DNA from: an uncultured Patescibacteria group bacterium
GTDB lineage: Bacteria; Patescibacteriota; JACMRA01
Assembly (NCBI GenBank): GCA_938041505.1
Contig: CALITC010000012.1
Span: 1 to 34,587, forward strand
Length of the DNA stretch: 34,587 nucleotides
Reading direction: 5' to 3'
Shown: positions 7,734 through 15,169 of the stretch, one piece after another
Layout: every line of letters starts with the position of its first letter
How positions within the stretch are numbered: the first letter of the stretch is position 1
Notes under the pieces: model-generated
Seen by the model: only the letters and a program-made list of their open reading frames with translations
Told to the model about the DNA's origin: nothing
Database searches by the model: none
Made by a program: the position numbers and the translations under genes

Positions 7734-7772
7734 AAAGACACGCACAAGAGATTAAACTTGTGCGTGTCTTTT
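7733..7772 (-). terminator. Strong rho-independent terminator of lemA-rpsO
   Basis: A perfect 16-bp stem (7733-7748 with 7757-7772, AAAAGACACGCACAAG and its complement) encloses an 8-nt loop. Read on the minus strand it ends in five T. It lies 16 bp past the rpsO stop codon. Confidence 0.9.
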
Positions 7773-7788
7773 AATGAAATTTAATTAA

Positions 7789-8061
7789 CTAACCTTTGAG
7801 GTTGTTTGCAGAGATAACTTTCTTGTATCTAGACAGTGATACTGACTTGAGGTAATTGAGTAGTGCTTTTCTTTTACCAACTTTCTTAAGTAGCCCTCTT
7901 CGAGAACTGTAATCCTTGGGATTTGTCTTAAGGTGTTTGGTTAAGTGAGCTATACTCTGGGTTAATAGTGCGATTTGAGCTTCAGGAGAACCGGTATCGG
8001 TTTTATGAATCTGAGCTTTTGTTAAAACTGTTTGCTTATTTTTTAGGTTGATTTTGGCCAT
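7789..8061 (-). CDS. rpsO: 30S ribosomal protein S15
   Basis: This 90-residue protein of normal S15 length binds the central domain of 16S rRNA. Diagnostic segments are KTDTGSPEAQIALLT in the first third, HLKTNPKDYSSRRGLLKKVGKRKALL in the middle and YLKS...Y at the end of the last helix. In many bacteria rpsO precedes pnp. Here it is the second gene of a two-gene unit with lemA, starting 9 nt after the lemA stop, and is followed by a strong terminator. No Shine-Dalgarno is visible. Translation may be coupled to lemA because of the short gap. Confidence 0.97.
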   Translation of the reverse strand: MAKINLKNKQTVLTKAQIHKTDTGSPEAQIALLTQSIAHLTKHLKTNPKDYSSRRGLLKKVGKRKALLNYLKSVSLSRYKKVISANNLKG

Positions 8062-8070
8062 ATTTCAATA

Positions 8071-8634
8071 TTAAAATTTAACTTCTGGATTTTTCCGTTC
8101 TACTTCTGGGTTCTCTAACTCGAAGAAAGGAGCCGGCGTCGCTTTTGCAAGACCTTTGAAGAGTAATGCTGGGAATTGATCCTGCATTGTATTATAGTCA
8201 GATACAACCTGATTATAAAACCTTCTAGATGCCAGAATTCTATCTTCTGTGTTGGTTAGTTCCTCTTGTAGTGCTAAGAAGTTTTGGTTGGATTTCAAAT
8301 CTGGATAACTCTCAGATAAGGCGAAAAGTTGCCGCAGGGCTCCAGATAACTGGCCTTCTGCAACGGCTTTTTCCTCTCCAAGTCCGGAAATGCTCACAGC
8401 CTGATTACGAGCTTGAATAACTCGTTCCAATGTTTCCGCTTCAAAATTTTTTGATCCCTTAACTGTTTCTACTAAGTTAGGGATTAAGTCATGTCGCCGT
8501 TTCAATTGAACATCAATATCACTAGCGGCTTCCTTTACCTTGTTTTTCAAATTAATGAGGCTATTGTATGTAGCTACGGCGTAGAAGCCTACTACCACGA
8601 TAACAGCAATTAATATTAAAAGTCCGTATACCAT
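8071..8634 (-). CDS. lemA: LemA family protein
   Basis: This 187-residue LemA protein has one N-terminal membrane helix (about 3-24, MVYGLLILIAVIVVVGFYAV) followed by the long helical hairpin typical of the family: YNSLINLKNKVKEAASDIDV, QLKRRHDLIPNLVETVKG and ETLERVIQARNQAV. Then come FALSESYPDLKSNQNF and the conserved ENRI-like TEDRILASRRFYNQVVSDYN. LemA proteins are membrane-anchored with the coiled part outside and their role is unresolved. The gene heads a unit with rpsO. A promoter with TTGACA at 8674 and TATCAT 17 nt later lies just upstream, and a second TTGACA is at 8750. Confidence 0.95.
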   Translation of the reverse strand: MVYGLLILIAVIVVVGFYAVATYNSLINLKNKVKEAASDIDVQLKRRHDLIPNLVETVKGSKNFEAETLERVIQARNQAVSISGLGEEKAVAEGQLSGALRQLFALSESYPDLKSNQNFLALQEELTNTEDRILASRRFYNQVVSDYNTMQDQFPALLFKGLAKATPAPFFELENPEVERKNPEVKF

Positions 8635-8645
8635 ATATGGCAGTG

Positions 8646-8674
8646 ATGATATATCTTGGAATGCAAATTGTCAA
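8646..8674 (-). promoter_or_regulatory. Promoter of lemA-rpsO
   Basis: TTGACA (8674-8669), a 17-nt spacer and TATCAT (8651-8646, 5 of 6) stand 11 nt before the lemA ATG at 8634. Confidence 0.65.
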
Positions 8675-8732
8675 GAGTAAAACCACCGTTATTGTGAACT
8701 ATTCAGTCTTTAGAGGTTTTTTTTCGAAGTTT

Positions 8733-8750
8733 AATATCGAAATTTGTCAA
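8733..8750 (-). promoter_or_regulatory. Upstream TTGACA box with TTTCG extension
   Basis: TTGACAAATTTCGATATT on the minus strand, 110 bp upstream of lemA. It is one of four minus-strand copies of a TTGACA-A(n)-TTTCG-(N)AT motif in the window (others at 24398, 28200 and 34199). It may be a second lemA promoter; no convincing -10 box follows. Confidence 0.35.
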
Positions 8751-8826
8751 TGAAGTGAGAAAAAGATTATGAAGAAAATTTGCATTTATAGACATTTACT
8801 TATAAATAATGCATTACTCTATTAAT

Positions 8827-9678
8827 ATGCCAGAACTACCAGAAGTGGAGAGTGTTCGCCGATTACTGAACAAGTACATTCAAGATAAAATAATTATTAG
8901 TACAAAGGTACACATGCCCAAAATCATAGCTGGGAAAGGTGCTTATCGTAGAGACCTTCCCGACACCTCACAGGAGTTTGTGACGTTTTGTAAAGAGCGG
9001 ACTATCACCACCGTCGACAGAAGAGCTAAAAACTTGATTATTCGCTTCGATAACAAGACTTGCTTACTCGTGCACTTCAAGATGAGTGGGCAATTGTTAT
9101 ACTATAACAGCAAAGAAGAATTTACTGGTCAAAAACACATTCATATTATTTGGGAGCTTGATAAAGGGTTTTTGGTATACAAAGACGTGCGGCAATTCGG
9201 ATATGTGCTTCCTATTTCTGATCCGGATTTTCTTAAGGATCATTTTGCAGGGCTAGGACAAGAGCCATTAGACGCTGAATTTGAGTACGAGACGTTTGCG
9301 AAGATAGTTAAGAGTAAGACTAAGTCGCTCAAAAAGATTTTTCTCGATCAAGATGCGGTAGTTGGACTCGGTAATATCTACGCTGATGAGGTATGCTTCC
9401 GCTGCCAAGTGCAGCCGATGAGATCTGGGAAATCATTAGATGAGATTGAGTTGCAGAGTTTATTCGAAGAAATACCAATCATTCTCAACGAATCAATAGC
9501 CAAAGGAGGGACAACCAAATACACCCACACCCTACCCGATGGCGAAATAGGACAGTTCAGCCAGACTTTGCAGGTCTACGGACGTGGCGGTGAACCTTGT
9601 ATGTGCTGCAGAACAACACTAGAATCTACTAAGCACGCTGGGAGAACGACTGTTTACTGTTCTAGTTGCCAGAAATAG
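8827..9678 (+). CDS. mutM: Formamidopyrimidine-DNA glycosylase (Fpg/MutM)
   Basis: This 283-residue base-excision repair enzyme removes 8-oxoguanine and formamidopyrimidines and then cleaves the abasic site. It starts MPELPEVESVRR, giving the catalytic Pro2 and Glu3 after Met removal. The beta-hairpin Lys is in DRRAKNLIIRF. The helix-two-turn-helix part reads GLGNIYADEVCFRCQVQP. The C-terminal zinc finger has CMCC and CSSC. An in-frame ATG at 8809 would place six residues before the essential Pro2, so the ATG at 8827 is required. A TAGACA box 38 nt before this ATG fits the local promoter pattern. Confidence 0.96.
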   Translation: MPELPEVESVRRLLNKYIQDKIIISTKVHMPKIIAGKGAYRRDLPDTSQEFVTFCKERTITTVDRRAKNLIIRFDNKTCLLVHFKMSGQLLYYNSKEEFTGQKHIHIIWELDKGFLVYKDVRQFGYVLPISDPDFLKDHFAGLGQEPLDAEFEYETFAKIVKSKTKSLKKIFLDQDAVVGLGNIYADEVCFRCQVQPMRSGKSLDEIELQSLFEEIPIILNESIAKGGTTKYTHTLPDGEIGQFSQTLQVYGRGGEPCMCCRTTLESTKHAGRTTVYCSSCQK

Positions 9679-9760
9679 ATAATTATACCATAAATTTTAA
9701 CTAACAGCAAAACTCCTTTTTGAACAATGTAAAGTATAGTATTAATAACAAAAAATATAA

Positions 9761-9862
9761 GTAGTTTTAACTCTACAAGAATATAAAGATCTGATATTAA
9801 GATTAGATATTCGCAATAAAATCAGAGTTGAACCTCCAATTGAAAAGGTAGATGAGGCATAG
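9761..9862 (+). other. Short open stretch, possible gene remnant
   Basis: The 500-bp gap after fpg holds no normal gene on the plus strand. One frame is open for 33 codons without an ATG and reads LTLQEYKDLILRLDIRNKIR followed by VEPPIEKVDEA and a stop. The charged, helical composition looks coding. It may be the tail of a decayed gene, but the family is unknown and chance cannot be ruled out. Confidence 0.2.
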
Positions 9863-9902
9863 TTTGGCACAGACTATGATCATATTACAGACTTATATCA
9901 AT

Positions 9903-10129
9903 TTAATTCTTGTTCGTGAACTTAAATATAAATTGTATTCCTAGTATTACCAATAAAGAGGCGGAATAGAACAGCATAAATCTTAACGATATAAAGAAAC
10001 CTAAAAGAATATTAACGAAATATATTGAATAATAGGCTTTACTTTTGTGATTAAAATTTTTGTGCTGTAAAATTGAATAATAGCAGCTATTAGAATACCA
10101 ACTAATATAGCTAAGAAATATTCTGTCAT
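9903..10129 (-). pseudogene. Small three-helix membrane protein, frameshifted
   Basis: From the ATG at 10129 a frame encodes MTEYFLAILVGILIAAIIQF then YSTK and runs to a stop at 10001. The -1 frame continues, from the A5T4 run near 10055-10063, as NFNHKSKAYYSIYFVNILLG, then FFISLRFMLFYSASLLVILG and ends IQFIFKFTNKN at TAA 9903. Joined at the run, the two give about 75 residues with three hydrophobic helices and a positive loop, a coherent membrane protein. This is a broken gene, a -1 slippage event on AAAAA, or a sequencing indel. It lies 45 bp past the mltG stop on the same strand. Confidence 0.5.
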
Positions 10130-10174
10130 AAAATATATTTTAACCTGTTTAAACTGCTTTTTAAAAATCTTGTT

Positions 10175-11314
10175 CTAATTTATAGTCTGGTTGATTCTAG
10201 TGGCTTCTACAATATTCGCTTCGTGGCCGGCGTTGGTTTCGGCGAAGAGGGTAACTCCGTTGAGGTCTGCTACGAAGAATAAGTAGTCAGTCACTGCTGG
10301 GTTAAGGGCAGCTACTACGTTGGCTAGTTGCGGGTTGGTGATCGGGCCGATTGGGTAGCCTGGGTTGTTGTAGGTGTTGTACTGAGATTGGACGCGCGGA
10401 TCGTCTAGGAAAACACAATCTTCCAGGTCTACTGTCTGCTGACAGACTAGGTTTGGGATGCCATAATTGACTGTTGGGTCAGATGACCATGGAATTCCCT
10501 GTCCTAGGCGGTTGTAGAAGACACTTGCAACTTTGGCTCTTTCTTCTGCCAGCACTGCAGCATCATTATCAGTGACTTGATTAGATCGCCCCGTTTCCCG
10601 CTCCATGACTGAGGCTAGGATAATTGCTTTGTCGAATTCTGTTTTGGTAAGCTCTCCCCCTACTTCGTTCCAGACTTTGGCTTCGAAGTTATTGAGGAAT
10701 TTGATAGTGACTTCATCTGGAGTGGATGGTGTGAAGAATTCGTAGGTGTCTGGATACATGAAGCCTTCGTAGTAATATTTCACGCAGTTGAGGCGATCCC
10801 CATATTCGCAATCCAAAGGCTCTGGCAAAAAAGCATACTGATACAGCCCTGGAGCTACTAAAGCATCAAGAAAATCTTGTTTAGATTCCAGCACGCCTTC
10901 TTCTTCTAGGATGTCGGCGATCTGGTCGACTGTAGTACCTTCTTTGATTGTCACCGCTTTTGAAGCACGGGCGTTGTCTTGAGCTTCTTGCGCTTTGACT
11001 ACAGATTGTTCGTTGATTTGTTCGATAATTTCTTCTGTGGTCGCCGGCAGCTCTAGGTCATATTTACCTGGGAATAATGGCTGGACTTTGTATAGCCTTG
11101 ACACTGAAACAAAAGAATCTTGAGCCACATCATCACGAAGGAGACCTTCGCTAATCGCATTGATGTCGTCGCCACTTTCAACGATAAATGAGTAGTCACC
11201 TTCTGGAGAGTCTGGATTGGCCCCAAAGAATGAATTATATGCCTGCATTCCGAAGAACCCTAACATTCCTACAATACCCACTATGATAACTAACTGAACA
11301 ACACCTTTGGTCAT
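10175..11314 (-). CDS. mltG: Endolytic murein transglycosylase MltG
   Basis: This 379-residue MltG (YceG) cuts nascent glycan strands at the outer face of the membrane and releases them from the synthases. It has one N-terminal membrane helix (about 5-26). A LysM-like region follows with KAVTIKEGTTVDQIADIL (about 119-136). The catalytic domain shows EGFMYPDTYEFF, ILASVMERETGR (catalytic Glu238 by comparison with E. coli MltG), SVFYNRLGQGIPWSSDPTV and YNTYNNPGYPIGPITNP, and ends with the YLFFVAD...FAET part. All family blocks are present in order. It works with the class A PBP encoded at 28999-32367. A TTGACA lies 37 nt before the ATG. Confidence 0.96.
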   Translation of the reverse strand: MTKGVVQLVIIVGIVGMLGFFGMQAYNSFFGANPDSPEGDYSFIVESGDDINAISEGLLRDDVAQDSFVSVSRLYKVQPLFPGKYDLELPATTEEIIEQINEQSVVKAQEAQDNARASKAVTIKEGTTVDQIADILEEEGVLESKQDFLDALVAPGLYQYAFLPEPLDCEYGDRLNCVKYYYEGFMYPDTYEFFTPSTPDEVTIKFLNNFEAKVWNEVGGELTKTEFDKAIILASVMERETGRSNQVTDNDAAVLAEERAKVASVFYNRLGQGIPWSSDPTVNYGIPNLVCQQTVDLEDCVFLDDPRVQSQYNTYNNPGYPIGPITNPQLANVVAALNPAVTDYLFFVADLNGVTLFAETNAGHEANIVEATRINQTIN

Positions 11315-11330
11315 ATGCTTTTAGCGTGTG

Positions 11331-11351
11331 TGCATATGCAGTGTTTGTCAA
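11331..11351 (-). promoter_or_regulatory. mltG -35 box and adjacent palindrome
   Basis: TTGACA (11351-11346) stands 37 nt before the mltG ATG. The 10-bp perfect palindrome TGCATATGCA (11340-11331) lies in the spacer position and could be an operator. No clear -10 box is seen. Confidence 0.4.
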
Positions 11352-11505
11352 AGCGGGTTTAAAATTTTGTATATGGGGCGTGTATTTTGAGTCTTAAGAT
11401 ATTGCTAGATTAGATATTGTCTACGAATAATTAATTTTTTTGACGACATTTTATTTCTTTGCTACTGTTATTTATGACTCACACAAAAAACTAGCGGAAT
11501 GTATA

Positions 11506-11682
11506 ATGGCCAATAACAAAACCCTTCTACAAGGTAAGCCAATACGCGTAACTCAACCAGCAGATGTTTTGATTACTTGAAACGATACGCAGATGTAATC
11601 TACAAAAAAACAATTCGGGACGCAAATAAAAGCGCCCAAGCTTAAAACCACTTACGATTGCAAGTTTTGTGACTTATTCTAG
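11506..11682 (+). pseudogene. Possible decayed small gene ending at a terminator
   Basis: The gap between mltG and the DnaQ-like gene (11315-11803) holds no intact gene. From the ATG at 11506 one frame reads MANNKTLLQGKPIRVTQPAD plus VLIT, then TGA (11578), NDTQM, TAA, and then STKKQFGTQIKAPKLKTT followed by YDCKFCDLF and TAG at 11680-11682. The residue composition on both sides of the two internal stops looks coding, including a CxxC pair. The final TAG lies in the stem of an intrinsic terminator, as expected at a gene end. The family is not recognised. Confidence 0.3.
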
Positions 11683-11711
11683 GTATAATAATCTTACACC
11701 TAGCTTTTTTT
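11679..11711 (+). terminator. Rho-independent terminator
   Basis: CTAGGT (11679-11684) pairs with ACCTAG (11698-11703) across a 13-nt loop, followed by C and seven T. It has no intact plus-strand gene before it, only the decayed frame at 11506-11682. Confidence 0.6.
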
Positions 11712-11767
11712 CGCTCCTGCAGAATATGGACTGGGACATTCTCGAACGCTAATCCCAAGCAGTTTTA

Positions 11768-11796
11768 TTGACCAAATCGGTTTTGTGGTGTACCAC
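11768..11796 (+). promoter_or_regulatory. Promoter region of the DnaQ/DinG-like gene
   Basis: TTGACC (11768-11773) lies 36 nt before the ATG at 11804. After 17 nt stands a weak TACCAC (11791-11796). The TTG of this box is in frame with the gene and could be miscalled as its start. Confidence 0.4.
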
Positions 11797-11803
11797 TTAT
11801 GGT

Positions 11804-13852
11804 ATGAAATTCTTATTTGTTGATACCGAAACCAGTGGATTATCTCCTCAGAAGGGGCAGATTATTGAGATTGCTGGGGTCTTGGCAGAACTGGACACTA
11901 CTTCACTTAAGTTTACGGTTCTCTCTGAGTTTGAGCAGACAGTCGCCTTGCGGTCAACAGAGCTAGACGAGCGCGTCACTCGTATCACCGGTATTACCGA
12001 AGAAGAATTAAGGAGTGCGGACAGTATCAGCAAGGTTCAAGAAAACTGGTCAACCTGGCTAGAAACCCTCTCGCCCGAAGGTGCCTACATAGTTGGACAC
12101 TCAGTGGATTTTGACATGGCCTTTCTCAAGGCAGAGAGCTGGCTTTTACCCGATAATTACAAAACACTGGATACTCTTGAGGTGGTTAAGATTCTAATGC
12201 CCGAAGCTTCGGCGATCAATCTTGAGTATTTGGTGCAACGCTACAGTCTCAGCCCTCAACAACGAGAGAGCCGAACCACCAGCAAACTCAAGGCTCATCG
12301 AGCCCTCTACGACACACTCTGTTGCATGCATTTGCTACAATTGTTGTTGTATAAGCTCAAAGAATTACCGGCTTCTCAGGAGTTTTATGAGGTGTTTGCT
12401 GAATTTTTTGATTTACCGTTGCAATTCTACGCTAAGCCGGCGCAATCTTTTGCTGCGCCCCAGCTATTGGCTTTGAACAAAATCGGCTTTGACGGCGAGC
12501 TTATACAACCAAACCTCTACCAAAAAATTAATTTGCTTGGCACCGAAGAAACAACGAAGAAGGCTTCCGAGCTATTCCAATTGCACTACCTACCTCGCAA
12601 ACTTAAGATCATCGCTTTGCAGCTCTATACCCTTTGCCTGGCTAAGATTCAAGGAGAGGGCACAGTCAAATACCACGGGCGCGATCAGGTGGACTACACT
12701 TTTTTTGAGGTACTTCTGGATACTGTGCTCGACTTGGATCAGCCGCAGGATAGTATGCCCGCACTAGAGAAGTTCGAATCGATTGTTACGCATATTCGAA
12801 GCATTAGTGAGAAGAATTTTAAGCTTGGGAAGTTGATGGCTTATTTGGAGATCTACACGATGCTGGTGCCCGACGCTACAGAAGTACAGAAAGTATTGAG
12901 TAGTTATGATTTTTTCTTAATAACTATTCAGCCGTTTTGGAAGCGAAGCGAGTTTATGTATAAGCCTTTTGACCTCAAACCGGAGGAGCAACTAATCCGC
13001 ACCAAAATTGGACAACTTGCCACCCTCCTCCATACGCTTTTTGATCTTGAATGGTCTCAAGAGGGAGATATCTTGAAACAGCTTGTGGCATCAATTAAAT
13101 CATTCTTACAAGAGCTCAAAGATGAGGAAGGTAATCTCTTTGTACGGGCAAATAACGCTATGACGTTTCGCTTCTGGTCTAATCAGATTTTTGTCAGTCA
13201 GCCTTTTCGAGACTTCCGCCTGAACTCATCCCTCGAGAGGGTACTCTTGAAGAAAGAGCCGGTTATAACTACTTGCTATAACGAAACGGATTTTTGGAAA
13301 TTTTTGGAAATTACAGGTACTAAGCGAGTGCTTGAGAATTATCCCAAACTCCAATATAGTTCTGATCCGGATTTTGTGATGTATACTTCTGAGCGCAAAT
13401 TAAAAATATTCTATGTAGAGCAGATTGCCCTTGCTAAAGAAGCGAAAAAACCTGTGATAGTGCTGTGTGGTCAGAACTCAGGGCTACGCGATGCTGAGAA
13501 AATCCTAACAGCTGGTGGGTTTGATCCTGGTGATTATTTGATACTTGGGGACACAGGAAGTCTGACTAAAATTGCCTCAAAGGTAGCTCATGGATTTGTT
13601 GGTGTGGTGGTTGTGAAAGTCAATGACTTCGATTATTTTGGGAGAATGGGTTTGATTGATTACGCTCAGATTTGGATTCTGTGCCAACCTTACTTCGTGA
13701 TTAATAACTACTGGTATCAACTTGCTCGAAGGAGCGGTAACAAGGATGAGTTTATGAAGATATTCAAATTCTTGTATCTCAAAGCCGTGGCTTCTAAGAT
13801 ATATCAGAAGACACACACCACTGTTAACTTCCAAAAGGGGTATTCTATTTAG
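11804..13852 (+). CDS. DnaQ-type 3'-5' exonuclease fused to a degenerate DinG-like helicase region
   Basis: This is a 682-residue protein. Residues 1-185 form a DEDDh exonuclease: FVDTETSG (Asp7, Glu9), IVGHSVDFDMAFL (Asp104), and KAHRALYDT (His165, Asp170). Residues about 455-682 follow the order of the C-terminal helicase domain of DinG: a stretch like the SATL strand (EPVITTCYNETDFWKFLEIT), then KKPVIVLCGQNSGLRDAEKI and GVVVVKVNDFDYFGRMGL, then WILCQPYFVINNYWYQLARR. No GxGKT Walker A, DEAH box or Fe-S cysteine set is visible in the middle part (about 200-450). The family role would be DNA processing; here the exonuclease looks active and the helicase dead. Start chosen at ATG 11804, directly before the first exonuclease strand. 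Confidence 0.75.
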   Translation: MKFLFVDTETSGLSPQKGQIIEIAGVLAELDTTSLKFTVLSEFEQTVALRSTELDERVTRITGITEEELRSADSISKVQENWSTWLETLSPEGAYIVGHSVDFDMAFLKAESWLLPDNYKTLDTLEVVKILMPEASAINLEYLVQRYSLSPQQRESRTTSKLKAHRALYDTLCCMHLLQLLLYKLKELPASQEFYEVFAEFFDLPLQFYAKPAQSFAAPQLLALNKIGFDGELIQPNLYQKINLLGTEETTKKASELFQLHYLPRKLKIIALQLYTLCLAKIQGEGTVKYHGRDQVDYTFFEVLLDTVLDLDQPQDSMPALEKFESIVTHIRSISEKNFKLGKLMAYLEIYTMLVPDATEVQKVLSSYDFFLITIQPFWKRSEFMYKPFDLKPEEQLIRTKIGQLATLLHTLFDLEWSQEGDILKQLVASIKSFLQELKDEEGNLFVRANNAMTFRFWSNQIFVSQPFRDFRLNSSLERVLLKKEPVITTCYNETDFWKFLEITGTKRVLENYPKLQYSSDPDFVMYTSERKLKIFYVEQIALAKEAKKPVIVLCGQNSGLRDAEKILTAGGFDPGDYLILGDTGSLTKIASKVAHGFVGVVVVKVNDFDYFGRMGLIDYAQIWILCQPYFVINNYWYQLARRSGNKDEFMKIFKFLYLKAVASKIYQKTHTTVNFQKGYSI

Positions 13853-13894
13853 CGTCTACGCAATAAATGGGTGTCTCAATCGCCGACTGCTCTA

Positions 13895-13900
13895 TTGACC
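13895..13900 (+). promoter_or_regulatory. TTGACC -35-like box before the DegT-like gene
   Basis: TTGACC in the context TATTGACCAAA, 39 nt before the ATG at 13934. The same TATTGACCAA context precedes the genes at 11804 (ATTGACCAAA) and 16432. No good -10 box is visible (TATATT lies at a short 13-nt spacing). Confidence 0.35.
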
Positions 13901-13933
13901 AAAAGTTAATCTTATATTCAACTTACAACCAAC

Positions 13934-15160
13934 ATGAACAAACAAAAACAATGGGCTGTCATCAAGAGGCTTTTTGGAGATATTCGTAATTCATCAAGAC
14001 TATATACCGGCAATAGTATTAAGAAACTAATCAAAGAGCAAGTCCTCGAACTCAAACAGCCATTTAACAACAACCCTATTAATTCTGGGCGCTGGGCTGC
14101 TTACTGTCATTATTCTCGAGTGATGGCGTTTTCTAACTTACTCGACAAACACCAGATAGACACCCAAAGCACAGTAGTGGTTCATCCTCTTCTTCCAGCA
14201 GAAATGGTTGATGAGATAATTAGACGTGGGGCAGCAATGATCGTGGTCGATATCAGCATAAACTCACTTGCGATGGATCACGCGCAGTTGGCAACTGCAA
14301 TCGAGTCAGAACCTGATTTGATAATTCACTTTACCGATAATGGCCTATGCAGTGAAATAACTGAGCTTGTAGATTATACAAACGCCTTACGTATTCCTAC
14401 TCTACTCCATGTTGAGAGTGATCTCCCTAACCAAGAGCTGCTGGATTTGTTTGAGAAGATCAATTTTGGTTCAGTGCTTTGGAATTTTGGCGACTCATTC
14501 TTGGATGATCAGCTCAACAAAGTCTTGGATATATCACTCAAAAATCAAAAATGGTATGTCTCATGGTTTATTGAGAATAGAACCCATAGCTCCCTCGAGT
14601 ACCACCTTAGCTCATCAAAAGATACGACAGTGCCCCTCTTAGAAAATTATTTATTCTTACTTCTCAAAGACTACGAACAACACGGCTGGAAAGAAAAATT
14701 ACTACCTCTCGCTTATGGGGTACTCAAGCAAGATAAAGTCTCCAACAAAGCTCAGGCACAACAAAAATTAGCTGAATCGTTTCAAGATATTTTTACGTCA
14801 GCAATTCCGGATGTTGTGTTTGAGATAGAACTCCTAGACCCTATTGGAATGAGGCCAAATAACATACAGGATGTTCATGATCTTGAACACTATATACATG
14901 CAAAAAATCAAGAATTGTTTAGTTACGTTCAAAGCCGTGAAGGTATTAACGTCGAACCTCACGATGTCAAAAGATCTTATTTTAAAGCTGTATTATTCAC
15001 AACTAGTAAGTCAGCTTGGACTCGATACTTCCAGGATAAAGACCTCCAGCTTAAGAATTTTGAAGTGCACCCTGAAATTAATAAACTGAAGCATACAAAT
15101 GTGTCACTTCTTGTTAATCAAGGACTAGTTGCAGACTTTTCACAGTTTTTGTATAACTAA
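13934..15160 (+). CDS. DegT/DnrJ/EryC1 aminotransferase-like protein, probably without the PLP lysine
   Basis: This 408-residue protein has a central part (about residues 50-200) that follows the large-domain layout of DegT-type PLP aminotransferases. It contains SGRWAAY...MAFSNLLDKH, then STVVVHPLLPAEMVDEIIRR, GAAMIVVDISINSLAMD and ESEPDLIIHFTDNG. These correspond to the family's GDEVIVP..., GAxPVFVDIDPxTxNxD and TKAIIPVHLYG. In the family the next strand carries the Asp that holds the pyridine nitrogen (EDAAQ) and then the Schiff-base Lys (SFxxTKxL). Here these positions read LLHVESDLPN and VLWNFGDSFLDDQ, with no Lys. I infer a non-catalytic relative; the C-terminal half is not recognised. 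It lies 81 bp after the DinG-like gene and 9 bp before the DUF192 gene. Confidence 0.5.
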   Translation: MNKQKQWAVIKRLFGDIRNSSRLYTGNSIKKLIKEQVLELKQPFNNNPINSGRWAAYCHYSRVMAFSNLLDKHQIDTQSTVVVHPLLPAEMVDEIIRRGAAMIVVDISINSLAMDHAQLATAIESEPDLIIHFTDNGLCSEITELVDYTNALRIPTLLHVESDLPNQELLDLFEKINFGSVLWNFGDSFLDDQLNKVLDISLKNQKWYVSWFIENRTHSSLEYHLSSSKDTTVPLLENYLFLLLKDYEQHGWKEKLLPLAYGVLKQDKVSNKAQAQQKLAESFQDIFTSAIPDVVFEIELLDPIGMRPNNIQDVHDLEHYIHAKNQELFSYVQSREGINVEPHDVKRSYFKAVLFTTSKSAWTRYFQDKDLQLKNFEVHPEINKLKHTNVSLLVNQGLVADFSQFLYN

Positions 15161-15169
15161 TGATATAGT

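Noticed and set aside
11578-11580. UGA read as an amino acid (as in Gracilibacteria)
   Set aside because: Intact genes such as the DUF192 gene end at TGA, and a TAA also interrupts the frame at 11506-11682.
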